This document shows positions 35,107 to 44,285 of a DNA stretch of 64,000 bases, one piece after another. This DNA is from Sphingopyxis sp. MWB1. GTDB lineage: Bacteria; Pseudomonadota; Alphaproteobacteria; Sphingomonadales; Sphingomonadaceae. Both the position numbers and the translations under genes were made by a program. The notes below the pieces were generated by a model. The model did no database searches. It was not told where the DNA came from and saw only the letters and a list, made by a program, of their open reading frames with translations. Each line of letters opens with the position of its first letter. Within the stretch, counting starts at the first letter, position 1. The stretch spans positions 1-64,000 of the forward strand of contig NZ_JQFJ01000001.1 in NCBI RefSeq assembly GCF_000763945.1. Reading direction: 5' to 3'.

Positions 35107-36018
35107 ATGGAAACCGACATTGCTTTCGTCGATGCCCATGTCCATTTCTGGGATCTCGACCGGCTGCGCTATCCCTGGTTGACGCCCCCCTTTGACGAGG
35201 AGGGGCCCAATGGAAATGTCGCCGCGATCGCCTCCAACTATCTGCTGGATGATTATCTGGCCGATGCGGCGCAGTGGAATGTGAAGGGCTGCGTCCATAT
35301 CGATGCGGGCGCCGATGCGGCGCAGGCGCTGGGCGAGACCGAGTGGCTCGAAGCCATGGCGTCCGACCACGGCTTGCCCAGCGCGATCGTTGCTTTCGCG
35401 CCGCTCGATGATCCCGGTATCGAGCGGCTGCTGGAAAGGCAGGCTGCCCATGGCCGGGTGCGGGGTATTCGCCAGATCCTCAACTGGCATCCCGATCCGG
35501 CCCGAAGCTATACGCCGCGCGACCTCAGCGGCGATGAGCGCTGGCGAGAGGGCTTCGGATTGCTCGGCAAATATGGCCTCTCCTTTGACCTGCAATGCTA
35601 TGCGGGGCAGATGCCGGGCCTCGCTCCCCTGATCGAGCGGCATCCGGGCATTCCGGTAATCGTCAATCATATGGGCATGCCCGTGATGAGCGATCCGGAC
35701 GGCATCACCGACTGGCGCCGGGGCATGCAGGCGCTCGCGACCCTTCCGCATGTCTCGGTAAAGATTTCCGGCATGGGCTTCATCTATCGCGACTGGACAG
35801 CCCAGAAAATCGCGCCGCTGGTCGAAGAGGTTATCGATCGCTTCGGTCCCGGACGCTGCATGTTCGCGAGCGATACGCCGACCGACAAGCTGTTTGCGCC
35901 CTTCGATTACAGCCTGCGCGCCTATCACCGGATTGCCGCGCAATATTCGAGGGACGAGCAGCATGATCTTTTCGGCCGCAATGCGGATCGTATCTACCGC
36001 CTCAATCTTGATATCTGA
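35107..36018 (+). CDS. L-rhamnono-1,4-lactonase (amidohydrolase family, LRA2-type)
   Basis: 303 residues. Amidohydrolase-2 TIM barrel: metal-binding HVHFWDLDRLRYPWL at the start, RGIRQILNWHP, VIVNHMGMPV and FASDTPTDKLFAPFDYSLRA with the late Asp. It opens the lactone formed by L-rhamnose dehydrogenase. GGGAGGAGGG (35090-35099) supports ATG 35107 rather than the longer frame overlapping the upstream gene. Fuconolactonases look similar, but the dehydratase is RhmD-like. Confidence 0.85.
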   Translation: METDIAFVDAHVHFWDLDRLRYPWLTPPFDEEGPNGNVAAIASNYLLDDYLADAAQWNVKGCVHIDAGADAAQALGETEWLEAMASDHGLPSAIVAFAPLDDPGIERLLERQAAHGRVRGIRQILNWHPDPARSYTPRDLSGDERWREGFGLLGKYGLSFDLQCYAGQMPGLAPLIERHPGIPVIVNHMGMPVMSDPDGITDWRRGMQALATLPHVSVKISGMGFIYRDWTAQKIAPLVEEVIDRFGPGRCMFASDTPTDKLFAPFDYSLRAYHRIAAQYSRDEQHDLFGRNADRIYRLNLDI

Positions 36019-36038
36019 CGGGCGCGACAGGGGGATAT

Positions 36039-37187
36039 ATGCAAGCCGCTTCGGTCGATGATTATCGCGAGCTGGCGCGCCGCCGCCTGCCGCGCTTTCT
36101 CTTCGAATATATTGACGGCGGCTCCTATGGGGAGGTGACGCTGGCGCGCAACCGCGCGGACCTTGCCGACATCGCCTTGCGCCAGCGGGTGCTGCGCGAC
36201 GTGTCGCAGATTGATCTGTCGACCCGGATATTGGGGCAGGATTTTGCGATGCCCGTCGGTCTCGCCCCCATTGGTCTCGCCGGAATGAATGCCCGGCGAG
36301 GGGAATGCCAGGCGGTGCGCGCGGCGGAGAAGGCGGGCATTCCCTTCACCCTGTCGACGGTATCGGCCTGTCCGCTCGGCGAAGTGGCGGCGGCGGCGAC
36401 CAGGTCCTTCTGGTTCCAGCTTTACATGATCCGGGATCGCGATTTCATGCGCGACCTGCTCGCACAGGCAGCGCAAATGGGCTGCCCCACGCTGGTTTTC
36501 ACCGTCGACATGCCGGTGCCCGGATCGCGCTATCGCGATTATCGCTCGGGCCTTGCAGGCGCACCGGGACTGGCCGGAGGCCTCCGCCGTTTCGCACAGG
36601 CGCTGACGCGGCCGCGCTGGGCATGGGATGTCGGCCTGTGGGGACGCCCGCACGCGCTGGGCAATGTCGCTCCCGTCCTCGGCCCGAATACGGGCCTTGA
36701 GGATTTTTTCGCGTGGATGCGCGGCAATTTCGAGCCCAAGGTCGGGTGGGACGATATCGGCTGGATCCGTTCCCAATGGCCGGGGTCGATTATGATCAAG
36801 GGCATTTTGGACCCGGAAGACGCCGTGCTCGCAAGCCAGGCCGGGGCCGATGCCATTGTGGTGTCGAACCATGGCGGGCGCCAGCTTGACGGAGCGTTAT
36901 CGACGGCGCGCGCGCTTCCCCCGATCGTCGAAGCCGTGGCGGGAAGCATGCCCATTCTGGCCGATGGAGGCGTGCGATCGGGCCTTGATGTCGTGCGTAT
37001 GCTGGCGCTCGGCGCGCAGGGCGTCCTCCTCGGGCGGGCATGGGCCTATGCCCTGGCGGCGGGCGGGGAGGCGGCGATTTCGCATATGCTCGATCTTGTC
37101 CGGGCGGAAATGCAGGTGGCGATGGCGCTGACCGGAACCACCCGCTTGGCGGACATTGGGGAGGATATCATCGACCGTCTTGCCTAG
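36039..37187 (+). CDS. lldD: FMN-dependent L-lactate dehydrogenase
   Basis: 382 residues of the alpha-hydroxy-acid oxidase family: LPRFLFEYIDGGSYGEVTLA, PVGLAPIGLAGMNARRGECQ, FQLYMIRDRD, catalytic VSNHGGRQLDGA (His and Arg) and ADGGVRSGLDVVRMLALGAQ. Membrane-associated; feeds electrons from L-lactate to quinone and yields pyruvate. Being last in the operon it disposes of the L-lactate released by the diketo-acid hydrolase, so both pathway products become pyruvate. Other alpha-hydroxy acids cannot be excluded. Confidence 0.88.
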   Translation: MQAASVDDYRELARRRLPRFLFEYIDGGSYGEVTLARNRADLADIALRQRVLRDVSQIDLSTRILGQDFAMPVGLAPIGLAGMNARRGECQAVRAAEKAGIPFTLSTVSACPLGEVAAAATRSFWFQLYMIRDRDFMRDLLAQAAQMGCPTLVFTVDMPVPGSRYRDYRSGLAGAPGLAGGLRRFAQALTRPRWAWDVGLWGRPHALGNVAPVLGPNTGLEDFFAWMRGNFEPKVGWDDIGWIRSQWPGSIMIKGILDPEDAVLASQAGADAIVVSNHGGRQLDGALSTARALPPIVEAVAGSMPILADGGVRSGLDVVRMLALGAQGVLLGRAWAYALAAGGEAAISHMLDLVRAEMQVAMALTGTTRLADIGEDIIDRLA

Positions 37188-37260
37188 AGTCAGGGCCTAG
37201 AATCTACTCTGACCGATCATCCCCCAAGTCCAATTGCGTTGCTCGCATGCAGACCCTATG

Positions 37261-37273
37261 TTCACAATATGAA
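37261..37273. promoter_or_regulatory. Operator before the IclR regulator gene
   Basis: TTCACAATATGAA, a perfect TTCA-N5-TGAA palindrome, the best match to the YYCA-N5-TGRR motif of the locus. 45 bases before the IclR start codon, suggesting autoregulation. Confidence 0.55.
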
Positions 37274-37317
37274 ATTTGGCGGCGACCATGCCGCCTGAAA
37301 ATGGGGTGTGAACCAAG

Positions 37318-38112
37318 ATGGCAAAAGTGGCCGACAGCAAGACCGGGAACCCCGAGGTAAAGGGCGCGCAAACGCTGATGCGGGCGCTCGACATTCTTGA
37401 CGAGGTGATCGACGGCCCCGTTCGGGCGGTGGATCTGGCGCGCAAGCTCGACATGAGCAAGACGACGGCGCATCGCCTCGCCCATGCGCTCAAGTCGCGC
37501 GATTATCTGTCCAGTACTTCCGACGGATTCGCCCTTGGGCCGAAACTCATGCAACTGGGGGTGCTGGCGGGCGAGCAGGTCGATCTGGTCCGCCATGCCC
37601 GCCCGATCATGACCCGCCTTTCCGAAGAAACGGGCTTTTGCGTCTTCGCTGGAATGCGCGAGGGCGATTGGTCGCGGCATCTCGAACGCGTGACCGGCAC
37701 CCAGCGTCTGCGCGTCGCCACCGCGCCCGGCGACCGGCGACCAATTGCCGAGACAGGGCTGGGCAAGGCGCTGATCCTCGACGAGCCCGAGGATGAATGG
37801 AAGCGTCTCTACCGCCTCTCGCAGGGCGGGCGCGTGGCGGCGGACAAGATGGACGCGTGGCTGGAACGGATGCGGCAGTTTCGCGATGCCGATCAGGTGC
37901 GGCATGAAAGCGAATTAGGGGATGGTGTGCGCTCGATCGCCAGCCCGGTTCGCAATGCAAAGGGCAGCATCTGCCTCGCCCTCAGCATCGCCAGCGCGGC
38001 GCAATATCTGACCGACGAGAATAGCGAGGAGCTGGCCGCCCGGGTGCGGGCAACCGCCGACGAGATAAGCGAATTGGCGGGCTATCGGGCGAAGAGCGGC
38101 GCGTCGGCCTAG
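37318..38112 (+). CDS. IclR family transcriptional regulator
   Basis: 264 residues. N-terminal winged helix (RALDILDEVIDGPVRAVDLA; LDMSKTTAHRLAHALKSRDY) and a C-terminal GAF-like effector domain (GVLAGEQVDLVRHARPIMTR; ETGLGKALILDEP; SIASPVRNAKGSICLALSIA). IclR proteins bind small acids or sugars. Located between the rhamnose operon and the RG-I genes, preceded by the best copy of the shared palindrome, so it is the prime candidate controller of the locus. Effector unknown; KdgR-like ligands such as deoxy-keto acids are plausible. Confidence 0.9.
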   Translation: MAKVADSKTGNPEVKGAQTLMRALDILDEVIDGPVRAVDLARKLDMSKTTAHRLAHALKSRDYLSSTSDGFALGPKLMQLGVLAGEQVDLVRHARPIMTRLSEETGFCVFAGMREGDWSRHLERVTGTQRLRVATAPGDRRPIAETGLGKALILDEPEDEWKRLYRLSQGGRVAADKMDAWLERMRQFRDADQVRHESELGDGVRSIASPVRNAKGSICLALSIASAAQYLTDENSEELAARVRATADEISELAGYRAKSGASA

Positions 38113-38135
38113 AGTCAGACTCCCGGCGGGGTACG

Positions 38136-39095
38136 TCAGATCAGTCCGTGGCGGCGCGCAAAATCGAGGAACAGGTCCGACCAGCGCGCGGCGGGCCCTT
38201 CAAGGCTGAAGCCATGGCCGCCGCGCTCGAAAAAATGGGTTTCCTGCGCGATCGACGCCTCGGCCAGCTTGTCCATCAACCGGGCCGAATTGCGCCAGGC
38301 GACGACCTTGTCGTCGAAAGCATGGGCCAGGAAAATCGGCGGCGCTTCCGGCCCCACAACTGCGTCGGCGCCATAGGCGGCGGCACGGGCGTCGGCGGCG
38401 CCGCCGGGGAATAATTGTTTGACGGAGCCGCGATGCGCGTCGGACCCGGTGGTCGCGACCACGGGAAAGAGCAGCCCCGCCAGCCGCGGCGCCAGCGGCA
38501 GCCTGTCAACCGCATCCTGAGCCGCATAGGCGGCCATATCCTGCCGCAGCGCCAGTCGTGCAGCGAGGTGGCCGCCCGCGCTTCCTCCCAATATGCCGAT
38601 CCGCTCCGCATCAAATCCGTCCTGATCGGCGCGCGACCGGATCAGGCGCAGGGCGCGCTGGGCATCCTGAAGCGGGGCATCGGGCCCGGCACTCCATCCG
38701 TCGGCGGGCAGGCGATAGACCAGCGTATAGACCGCAAAGCCGAGGCGGGCGAAATGATCGGCCAGCGCCCTGCCGCCCAATCCCACCGCGACCCGCATAT
38801 AGCCGCCGCCGGGAATGATCAGCAGCGCCGCGCCATTCGGGACGACGGCGGGCGTGTGGATCAAAAAGGGATTGCGGACATGCACAAAGGCTGTGTCCTC
38901 GGCGGGCCCGCTCGCGGAGCGCGGAACTTCAGCTTCCTGCACGCTTACCGCGTCGCCGCCCGGCGCGGCGCCGGGCCAGACCGCCAGCCGGGTGGAGGGC
39001 CGCGAATTTCTCGCGGCTGCGCGCGTGCCGCTGCCGAGCGCCAGCGAGGCACCCAGCGACGCCGCAAGCCAGCCCCGGCGCGACATTAGCGGCAT
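38136..39095 (-). CDS. Secreted alpha/beta-hydrolase esterase
   Basis: 319 residues with a Tat-type leader (SRRGWLAASLGASLALGSGT). BD-FAE/acetyl-esterase-like fold: oxyanion loop LLIIPGGGYMRVA, nucleophile in GILGGSAGGHLAARLA, Asp in FLAHAFDDKVVAW and His in ERGGHGFSLEG. Probably removes acetyl or other esters from pectic fragments in the periplasm, as inferred from its operon with a rhamnogalacturonan acetylesterase and a GPH symporter. It overlaps the upstream gene by 10 bases. Confidence 0.83.
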   Translation of the reverse strand: MPLMSRRGWLAASLGASLALGSGTRAAARNSRPSTRLAVWPGAAPGGDAVSVQEAEVPRSASGPAEDTAFVHVRNPFLIHTPAVVPNGAALLIIPGGGYMRVAVGLGGRALADHFARLGFAVYTLVYRLPADGWSAGPDAPLQDAQRALRLIRSRADQDGFDAERIGILGGSAGGHLAARLALRQDMAAYAAQDAVDRLPLAPRLAGLLFPVVATTGSDAHRGSVKQLFPGGAADARAAAYGADAVVGPEAPPIFLAHAFDDKVVAWRNSARLMDKLAEASIAQETHFFERGGHGFSLEGPAARWSDLFLDFARRHGLI

Positions 39096-39943
39096 TGGCT
39101 GCTTCCCAAGGGGGTGTCGATCATCAGGTCGCGCCGGTCGGCGGAAACATGGCGGGCAACGGGCGCCGCGCTTTGGGCAAGGCCTTCGGCAACAAGGTTC
39201 GCGATATGACGCGCGCCCACTTCGCTGAAATGCGTGTCATCCTCAATTCCCTTGGGAAAAGCGGGATAGGTTCCGGCAGGATAATGGAGATAATAGGCGC
39301 GCGATGCCTCGCGGCCCAGCTGGTCGAGCAGTTGCCGCGACCGGCTTTCAAGGTCGATCAGTTCCACGTTGAGGGAGGCTGCCAGTTCGCGCACGATGGC
39401 GGAATATTCGGGAAAATCAGCCTTGGCCTTTTCGCCTTCGAAGGAGCGCCGGGCGACCGGCGTCAGCAGGATGGGGGTGGCACCGGCCGCGCGGACATCG
39501 GCGATGAAGCTGACGAGATTCTGCCGATAGCTGGTTTCGGGCGCTGCAAAGCGTTCGGGCTTGCTCTTGGATGCGTCATTATGGCCGAACTGGATGAGCA
39601 CGGTGTCGCCGGCTTTCAGGCTTTGGCGCAGCGCGTTCCAGCGGCCTTCATCGATGAAGGTGCGGGTGCTGCGACCACCTATCGCCCGGTTGTCTACCTT
39701 CACGCCGGTCAGCGCGCAGCCGATGAACGTCCCCCAGCCGGATTGCGGATAGCGATTGGCCGCATAGTCGGAGGCGGTCGAGTCCGAAGCGATGAAGAGG
39801 GTGGGCGTCGCCGAAATGGCGGGCGGCGAAACGGGGTCGGGGTGGGCCGTGCATCCCGCGAGCGCGCTGCCCAGCAAGACCGCCAATAGGGCGGTAGAAG
39901 CCCGGCGCCGCAATGGGGCCGGGGCCCTTTTGCCGTCTGTCAC
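39086..39943 (-). CDS. Rhamnogalacturonan acetylesterase-like lipoprotein (CE12-type)
   Basis: About 285 residues from GTG 39943, with GGAGAGG four bases before it. Lipobox LAGC after a hydrophobic stretch (STALLAVLLGSALAGC). SGNH hydrolase blocks: FIASDSTASDYAANRYPQSG (Ser), AIGGRSTRTFIDEG (Gly), QFGHNDASKSKPERF (Asn) and DDTHFSEVGARHIA (Asp/His). This pattern is that of rhamnogalacturonan acetylesterases, which deacetylate galacturonosyl residues so that lyases can act. One of two such genes here; this one lies between a GPH symporter and the Tat esterase. Confidence 0.87.
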   Translation of the reverse strand: MTDGKRAPAPLRRRASTALLAVLLGSALAGCTAHPDPVSPPAISATPTLFIASDSTASDYAANRYPQSGWGTFIGCALTGVKVDNRAIGGRSTRTFIDEGRWNALRQSLKAGDTVLIQFGHNDASKSKPERFAAPETSYRQNLVSFIADVRAAGATPILLTPVARRSFEGEKAKADFPEYSAIVRELAASLNVELIDLESRSRQLLDQLGREASRAYYLHYPAGTYPAFPKGIEDDTHFSEVGARHIANLVAEGLAQSAAPVARHVSADRRDLMIDTPLGSSQCR

Positions 39944-40028
39944 TGAACCTCTCCCGAACGATGAGACCGCAATTGAGCGGGTATGCGGGAACGGGTCTTC
40001 CGCGGTCCGCAGCAACGTCGCTTCTGCA

Positions 40029-41564
40029 TCACCGGGATTGAACCGCGACGGGGTTGCGGCCCCAAAGCTGATCATAGCGCCATCCGGTGAGATCTTCGAG
40101 CAATCGCCCGCTTTCGGCGCTGGTGGGCGTGGTTGCGCCGGTGCGCAAATGCTCGATCTCGTGCATCAGAATGGCGTGGGTGTGCGGGTCGAGCCGGAAG
40201 CGCATCGAGACGATCACGCCAAAGGCGAGCACCGTCAGCACCCCTATGCCCAGAATCCAGGCGAGGGTTTGCACGGCCCCTGCACTCTGCTGTTCCTGGC
40301 CGGATATGAAGCCTCCCATTTCCATCAGCGCGCCGACCCCGGCCACGGCCACGGCCTGGGTCGCCTTGCGGACGAACGTCATCACCCCGGCGAAACTGCC
40401 TTCCCGGCGCAAACCCGTCACCGCCTCGTCGACGTCGGCCATATAATTATAGGTCGCCCAGGGAATATAGTTCAGCGCGCCGCGACCGAGACCGGCAAGA
40501 CCGATGACGATATAGATGAGCGCGCTCGTCGCCGTCACACCCTGCGACCAATAATAAAGCAGCATGATCACGCCGCCTGCGAAACAGGCGGCGGCGATCT
40601 GGTAGGCGAGGGCGGGCGATTTTCGCAGGGCGAGGTTGATCGCAATGATCACCGCCACAAATTGCACCATATACATTGTCCCGAGCAGCGCGCCCGCGAT
40701 CGCGGTCGAACCGGCCAGCGCAAAGACCACAAAGAAGGTGAAGGCGGCATTGAAGATGTCCTGGCTGATATAGCCGCCCAGATACATGCCGAGGTGCAGC
40801 CGGAACGCCCGTATCCGCATCGTCGAAGCAAGGTTGCGAAACAGCCCCTTCAGAACGCTGCCGAGCCCTTCGCCCGGCCCCTCTTTCTTCGCCATGACGG
40901 GATGGTGCCGCTCCCAGCTGAAAAGATAGAGAAAGGTGACCGCCAGCATGAACAGCCCCGCGAAAACAATCCCCATATAAAAGAAGGTGTCCGCACTATC
41001 GCGCCCCAGATAATCGATCAGCCACAACGGTAAAAACCCCGCCAGAATAGCCGAAGCCTGCGCGAACAGGATGCGGAAACCGGCAAATTTTGCCTTTGTT
41101 TTGTAGTCACTTGCCATTTCGGCAGCCAATGTTTCGTACGGAATGATCTCCATCGCGTAGACGAGTTCGAACAGAACATAGCTGACGAGATAGTACCAGA
41201 AGGTCTGACCCGGCAGCCACATGAGCGCGAAGCTTGGCAACAGGGGAATGGCTGCAAGAATGAAGAAACGGCGCCGCCCGAAGCGGCGGCCCAGCCATGT
41301 CGAACCGAAATGATCGGTAATATGACCGATAAGCGGCGAGGCAACGGAATCGATCAGTCGCGCGATGGCAAAGATCATCGCAGCCTGGGTCGCCGAAAGA
41401 CCGCAGAACTGGGTGTAGAAGATCAGGACCCAGGATGAGATAACTGCCATGGAACCGGCGCCCAGGATGTCGTTCGACCCATAGGCGAGAAAATTGATCA
41501 GGCGCACGGGGCGTGCCCCTGCGATCGTCGTCGACTGTGGGGTGGGGGGGCTCGCTGTGGCCAT
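40029..41564 (-). CDS. GPH family cation symporter for oligosaccharides or uronides
   Basis: 511 residues with about 12 membrane helices. Glycoside-pentoside-hexuronide family features: LINFLAYGSNDILGAGSMAV at the start, LIDSVASPLIGHITDHFGST in helix 2-3 and YAMEIIPYETLAAEMASDYK further on. It probably imports unsaturated rhamnogalacturonan disaccharides or uronates for the signal-less GH105 enzyme. Start ATG 41564 (MATASPPTPQ) chosen; the longer frame crosses the operators. Divergent from the PL22-type gene, with paired operators in between. Confidence 0.85.
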   Translation of the reverse strand: MATASPPTPQSTTIAGARPVRLINFLAYGSNDILGAGSMAVISSWVLIFYTQFCGLSATQAAMIFAIARLIDSVASPLIGHITDHFGSTWLGRRFGRRRFFILAAIPLLPSFALMWLPGQTFWYYLVSYVLFELVYAMEIIPYETLAAEMASDYKTKAKFAGFRILFAQASAILAGFLPLWLIDYLGRDSADTFFYMGIVFAGLFMLAVTFLYLFSWERHHPVMAKKEGPGEGLGSVLKGLFRNLASTMRIRAFRLHLGMYLGGYISQDIFNAAFTFFVVFALAGSTAIAGALLGTMYMVQFVAVIIAINLALRKSPALAYQIAAACFAGGVIMLLYYWSQGVTATSALIYIVIGLAGLGRGALNYIPWATYNYMADVDEAVTGLRREGSFAGVMTFVRKATQAVAVAGVGALMEMGGFISGQEQQSAGAVQTLAWILGIGVLTVLAFGVIVSMRFRLDPHTHAILMHEIEHLRTGATTPTSAESGRLLEDLTGWRYDQLWGRNPVAVQSR

Positions 41565-41618
41565 TTTTTTCCATTCTCCCTGACGGCGAGCGGTGGCTTG
41601 CCTTATTGCGTCTATCGC

Positions 41619-41651
41619 GCCATATTGTGGGAGCGTATCATACAATATGAA
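41619..41651. promoter_or_regulatory. Operator pair in divergent symporter/lyase promoter
   Basis: GCCATATTGTGGG (41619-41631) and CATACAATATGAA (41639-41651; reverse strand TTCATATTGTATG). Together they form a larger inverted repeat, CATATTGT-N13-ACAATATG. Both match the locus motif, the second only in one half. Confidence 0.55.
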
Positions 41652-41699
41652 ATTCGCAAGTCGCTAAAATGCGATGGGGCGATGGGAGGGAGTGGGCCG

Positions 41700-43031
41700 A
41701 TGAAATGTTTCAGAGCAGCGTTTGCCGCGGTCGCCTTGTTGACGGGCACGGTCATGGCGCCGGGCGCGCTTGCGGCTTCCCCGCCATCCTGGGTGGACGC
41801 GGCCACCGGGCACAAGCTGGTGCGTATCAGCACGACGCCCGGCACGACGAGCCTTTATTTTCACCAGAACAGCTTTACCCCCGAAGGCGACAAGATGGTC
41901 GTGCAATTGCCCGGCGCTATTGCCGTGGTGACGGTCGGTACGTGGGAAATGACCCCGCTGGTCAAGGGCGAGAATATCACCTTGCTGTTCACGGGCCGCA
42001 GGACGCGCACCGCCTATTACACATCGCGCGCGCGCGACGACGCCGGCGGAGCCAGCGAGATACATGCGGTGGATATAGACAGCGGCAAAAAGCGGCTTGT
42101 CGCCCGCATATCGGGCGGAACCATAGGCTCGATCAACGCCGATGAAACGCTGCTGCTGGGCCAGGTGACGCTGACCGACTATAGGCTCAATCCCGACGGG
42201 ACGCAGCGTTTGCCGGGCCAGCCTGCCCTCGCCCAGCGCCCCGGAGAAAATGACTATAGCGCGACGCGCCCCGATGGAACGCCCTATACTTATGCCGAGG
42301 CCAAGGAGCGCCGCCTTCACGACCGCCTGCACGCGCGGTTGCCGATGGAAATATTCACCATCGACCTGCGCACCGGAGAGCGCAAGGTGGTGGTCGCATC
42401 CGACGACTGGCTGAACCACATCCAATTTTCCCCCACCGATCCGCACCAGATCCTATATTGCCATGAAGGCCCCTGGCACGAGGTCGACCGCATCTGGACC
42501 ATCCGCACCGACGGTAGTGGAAAGACGCTGGTTCACAAGCGCATGATGAACATGGAAATTGCGGGGCATGAGTTTTTCTCCCCCGACGGAAAGACCATCT
42601 GGTACGATCTGCAGACGCCGCGCGGAGAGGTGTTCTGGCTGGCGGGATATGAGCTTGCGACAGGCAAGCGGCACTGGTTCAAGGTCGACCGGAACCATTG
42701 GTCGGTCCATTATAACCAGTCGCCCGATCTGCGGCATTTCTCCGGAGACGGGGGCGACAGCGAAATGGTGGCCCACGCGCCCGACGGAAAATATCTCTAT
42801 CTTTTTACGCCGCGCGCCATCCCCGATGTTGCCGACATTCACGCGCCCAACGCCGCCGATCTGATCGAACCCGGGGTGCTGGACGCGGAAAAGCTCGTCG
42901 ACATGGGCAAGCAGGATTACCGGCTGGAACCGAATATGGTGTTCACACCCAACGGCAAATGGATTGTGTTTCGCGGCAATTTCGAAGGCGCGACGCATGT
43001 TTATGCGGTGGAGGTGGCGAAGGCCCGTTGA
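41700..43031 (+). CDS. Secreted oligogalacturonate lyase-like protein (PL22-type)
   Basis: 443 residues. Sec signal peptide (MKCFRAAFAAVALLTGTVMA...ALA). The remainder is a beta-propeller of the oligogalacturonide lyase family: QNSFTPEGDKMVVQLPG, HEGPWHEVDRIWTIRTDGSG, GHEFFSPDGKTIWYDLQTPR, VDRNHWSVHYNQSPDLRHFS and EPNMVFTPNGKWIVFRGNFE. The His/Gln residues in these blocks fit the metal site of PL22. Classical Ogl enzymes are cytoplasmic, so the signal peptide is a variation. GGGAGGGAG (41684-41692) supports ATG 41700. Confidence 0.85.
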   Translation: MKCFRAAFAAVALLTGTVMAPGALAASPPSWVDAATGHKLVRISTTPGTTSLYFHQNSFTPEGDKMVVQLPGAIAVVTVGTWEMTPLVKGENITLLFTGRRTRTAYYTSRARDDAGGASEIHAVDIDSGKKRLVARISGGTIGSINADETLLLGQVTLTDYRLNPDGTQRLPGQPALAQRPGENDYSATRPDGTPYTYAEAKERRLHDRLHARLPMEIFTIDLRTGERKVVVASDDWLNHIQFSPTDPHQILYCHEGPWHEVDRIWTIRTDGSGKTLVHKRMMNMEIAGHEFFSPDGKTIWYDLQTPRGEVFWLAGYELATGKRHWFKVDRNHWSVHYNQSPDLRHFSGDGGDSEMVAHAPDGKYLYLFTPRAIPDVADIHAPNAADLIEPGVLDAEKLVDMGKQDYRLEPNMVFTPNGKWIVFRGNFEGATHVYAVEVAKAR

Positions 43032-43055
43032 CCTTCGCCGCTTCCCGGCCCGCGA

Positions 43056-44285
43056 TCAGATATAGGTCCGCAGATATTCGCCGAGCGCGCAGATGGCGAG
43101 GCTCTGTCCATAGGGCATGGAGGTCAGCTCGATGTCCTTGTAGAATTGCAGCGTGTCGCCCATCGCCGTGCCGAAGCTGACCTGTCCCAGCTCGCCGTCG
43201 TCGCTGATGTGATCCATCACGCCCTTGACGGCGCGCAGTCCCGTTTCCTCATAAGCACGCGGGAGATAGCCCTTGCGGACCGCCTTGAGGATTCCATAGG
43301 CGAAACCGGCAGTGGCCGATGCTTCGAGATAGCTGCTCGGGTCCATCACCAGCGTGTGCCACAGCCCGCTCTCATCCTGTGTCTCGCGCAAGGTTCGCAC
43401 CTGCGCTTCGAGCGTGTCGATCAGGTAGGAACGGAAAGCATCGCCCGGCTGGAGGTCGAGTATTTCGATGATTTCCGGAATGGCGATGGTAACCCAGCAA
43501 TTTCCGCGCGCCCACAGGGCTTCGGCGAAATTATGCCTGCCGTTGAAGTTCCACCCGTGGAACCACAGCCCGGTTTTCTTGTCGAAGAGATATTTGATGT
43601 GGACGAGGAATTGCCGCTTGGCCTCCTCGACATAATGGGGGCGGCCCAGAAGCACGCCGATCTTGGCGAGCGGCAGGACGCTCATCATCAGCGTATCGTC
43701 CCACAGCTCGCCGGGGTTCACATCATTATAGACAATATGCTGAAAGCCGCCGTCCTCGGTTTTGGGTAGGCCGTCCGGAGCGAGCAGCCAGTCGCACCAG
43801 GTTTCCAGATAGGGGATGTTCGCCGGATTGGGCTCATATTCGTGAAGATAGGCAAGCGTGATGAAGGGCGCGACGGTGTTGATATTCTTTGTCGGGGTGC
43901 CTTCCGCCAGACGATCGGCGAACCATTGCTTGATAATGTCGAGCGCCATCGTGTCGCCCGTCTGTTCGAAATAGCGCCACATTCCGAACAGGCCGATACC
44001 ATGGGTCCATTCCCACCCTTTCCAGCCCTTTGTGTCGATGATGCGGCCATCGGGCAGATGCAGCAGAAACTCACCCGTCTCGTCCGAGATATTGATCAGA
44101 TTTTCCATCAGCCGCTTGATGGTGGAAACGACCTCGCCGCGGCTGAAGTCACGCTTGGGCGCGCGCAAAATGCTGTCATCTTCTTCGTGACCGGCATCTG
44201 CGGGCCCTGTCGTGCAATTGTCCGGTTCCATGCCCTGACTGCCGGAGACAGCGGCTTGGCGGCCAGCGGCTTGTTCAACCATCAT
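43056..44285 (-). CDS. Unsaturated rhamnogalacturonyl hydrolase (GH105)
   Basis: 409 residues, (alpha/alpha)6 barrel of the YteR/GH105 type: KGWEWTHGIGLFGMWRYFEQ, GELWDDTLMMSVLPLAKIG (catalytic Asp), HGWNFNGRHNFAEALWARGN, DPSSYLEASATAGFAYGILK. It removes the unsaturated uronyl residue left by RG-I lyases, freeing L-rhamnose. No signal peptide is visible; the 45-residue N-terminal extension is polar, so it should be cytoplasmic. ATG overlaps the GH35 stop (ATGA, 44282-44285). Last gene of the long minus-strand operon. Confidence 0.9.
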   Translation of the reverse strand: MMVEQAAGRQAAVSGSQGMEPDNCTTGPADAGHEEDDSILRAPKRDFSRGEVVSTIKRLMENLINISDETGEFLLHLPDGRIIDTKGWKGWEWTHGIGLFGMWRYFEQTGDTMALDIIKQWFADRLAEGTPTKNINTVAPFITLAYLHEYEPNPANIPYLETWCDWLLAPDGLPKTEDGGFQHIVYNDVNPGELWDDTLMMSVLPLAKIGVLLGRPHYVEEAKRQFLVHIKYLFDKKTGLWFHGWNFNGRHNFAEALWARGNCWVTIAIPEIIEILDLQPGDAFRSYLIDTLEAQVRTLRETQDESGLWHTLVMDPSSYLEASATAGFAYGILKAVRKGYLPRAYEETGLRAVKGVMDHISDDGELGQVSFGTAMGDTLQFYKDIELTSMPYGQSLAICALGEYLRTYI

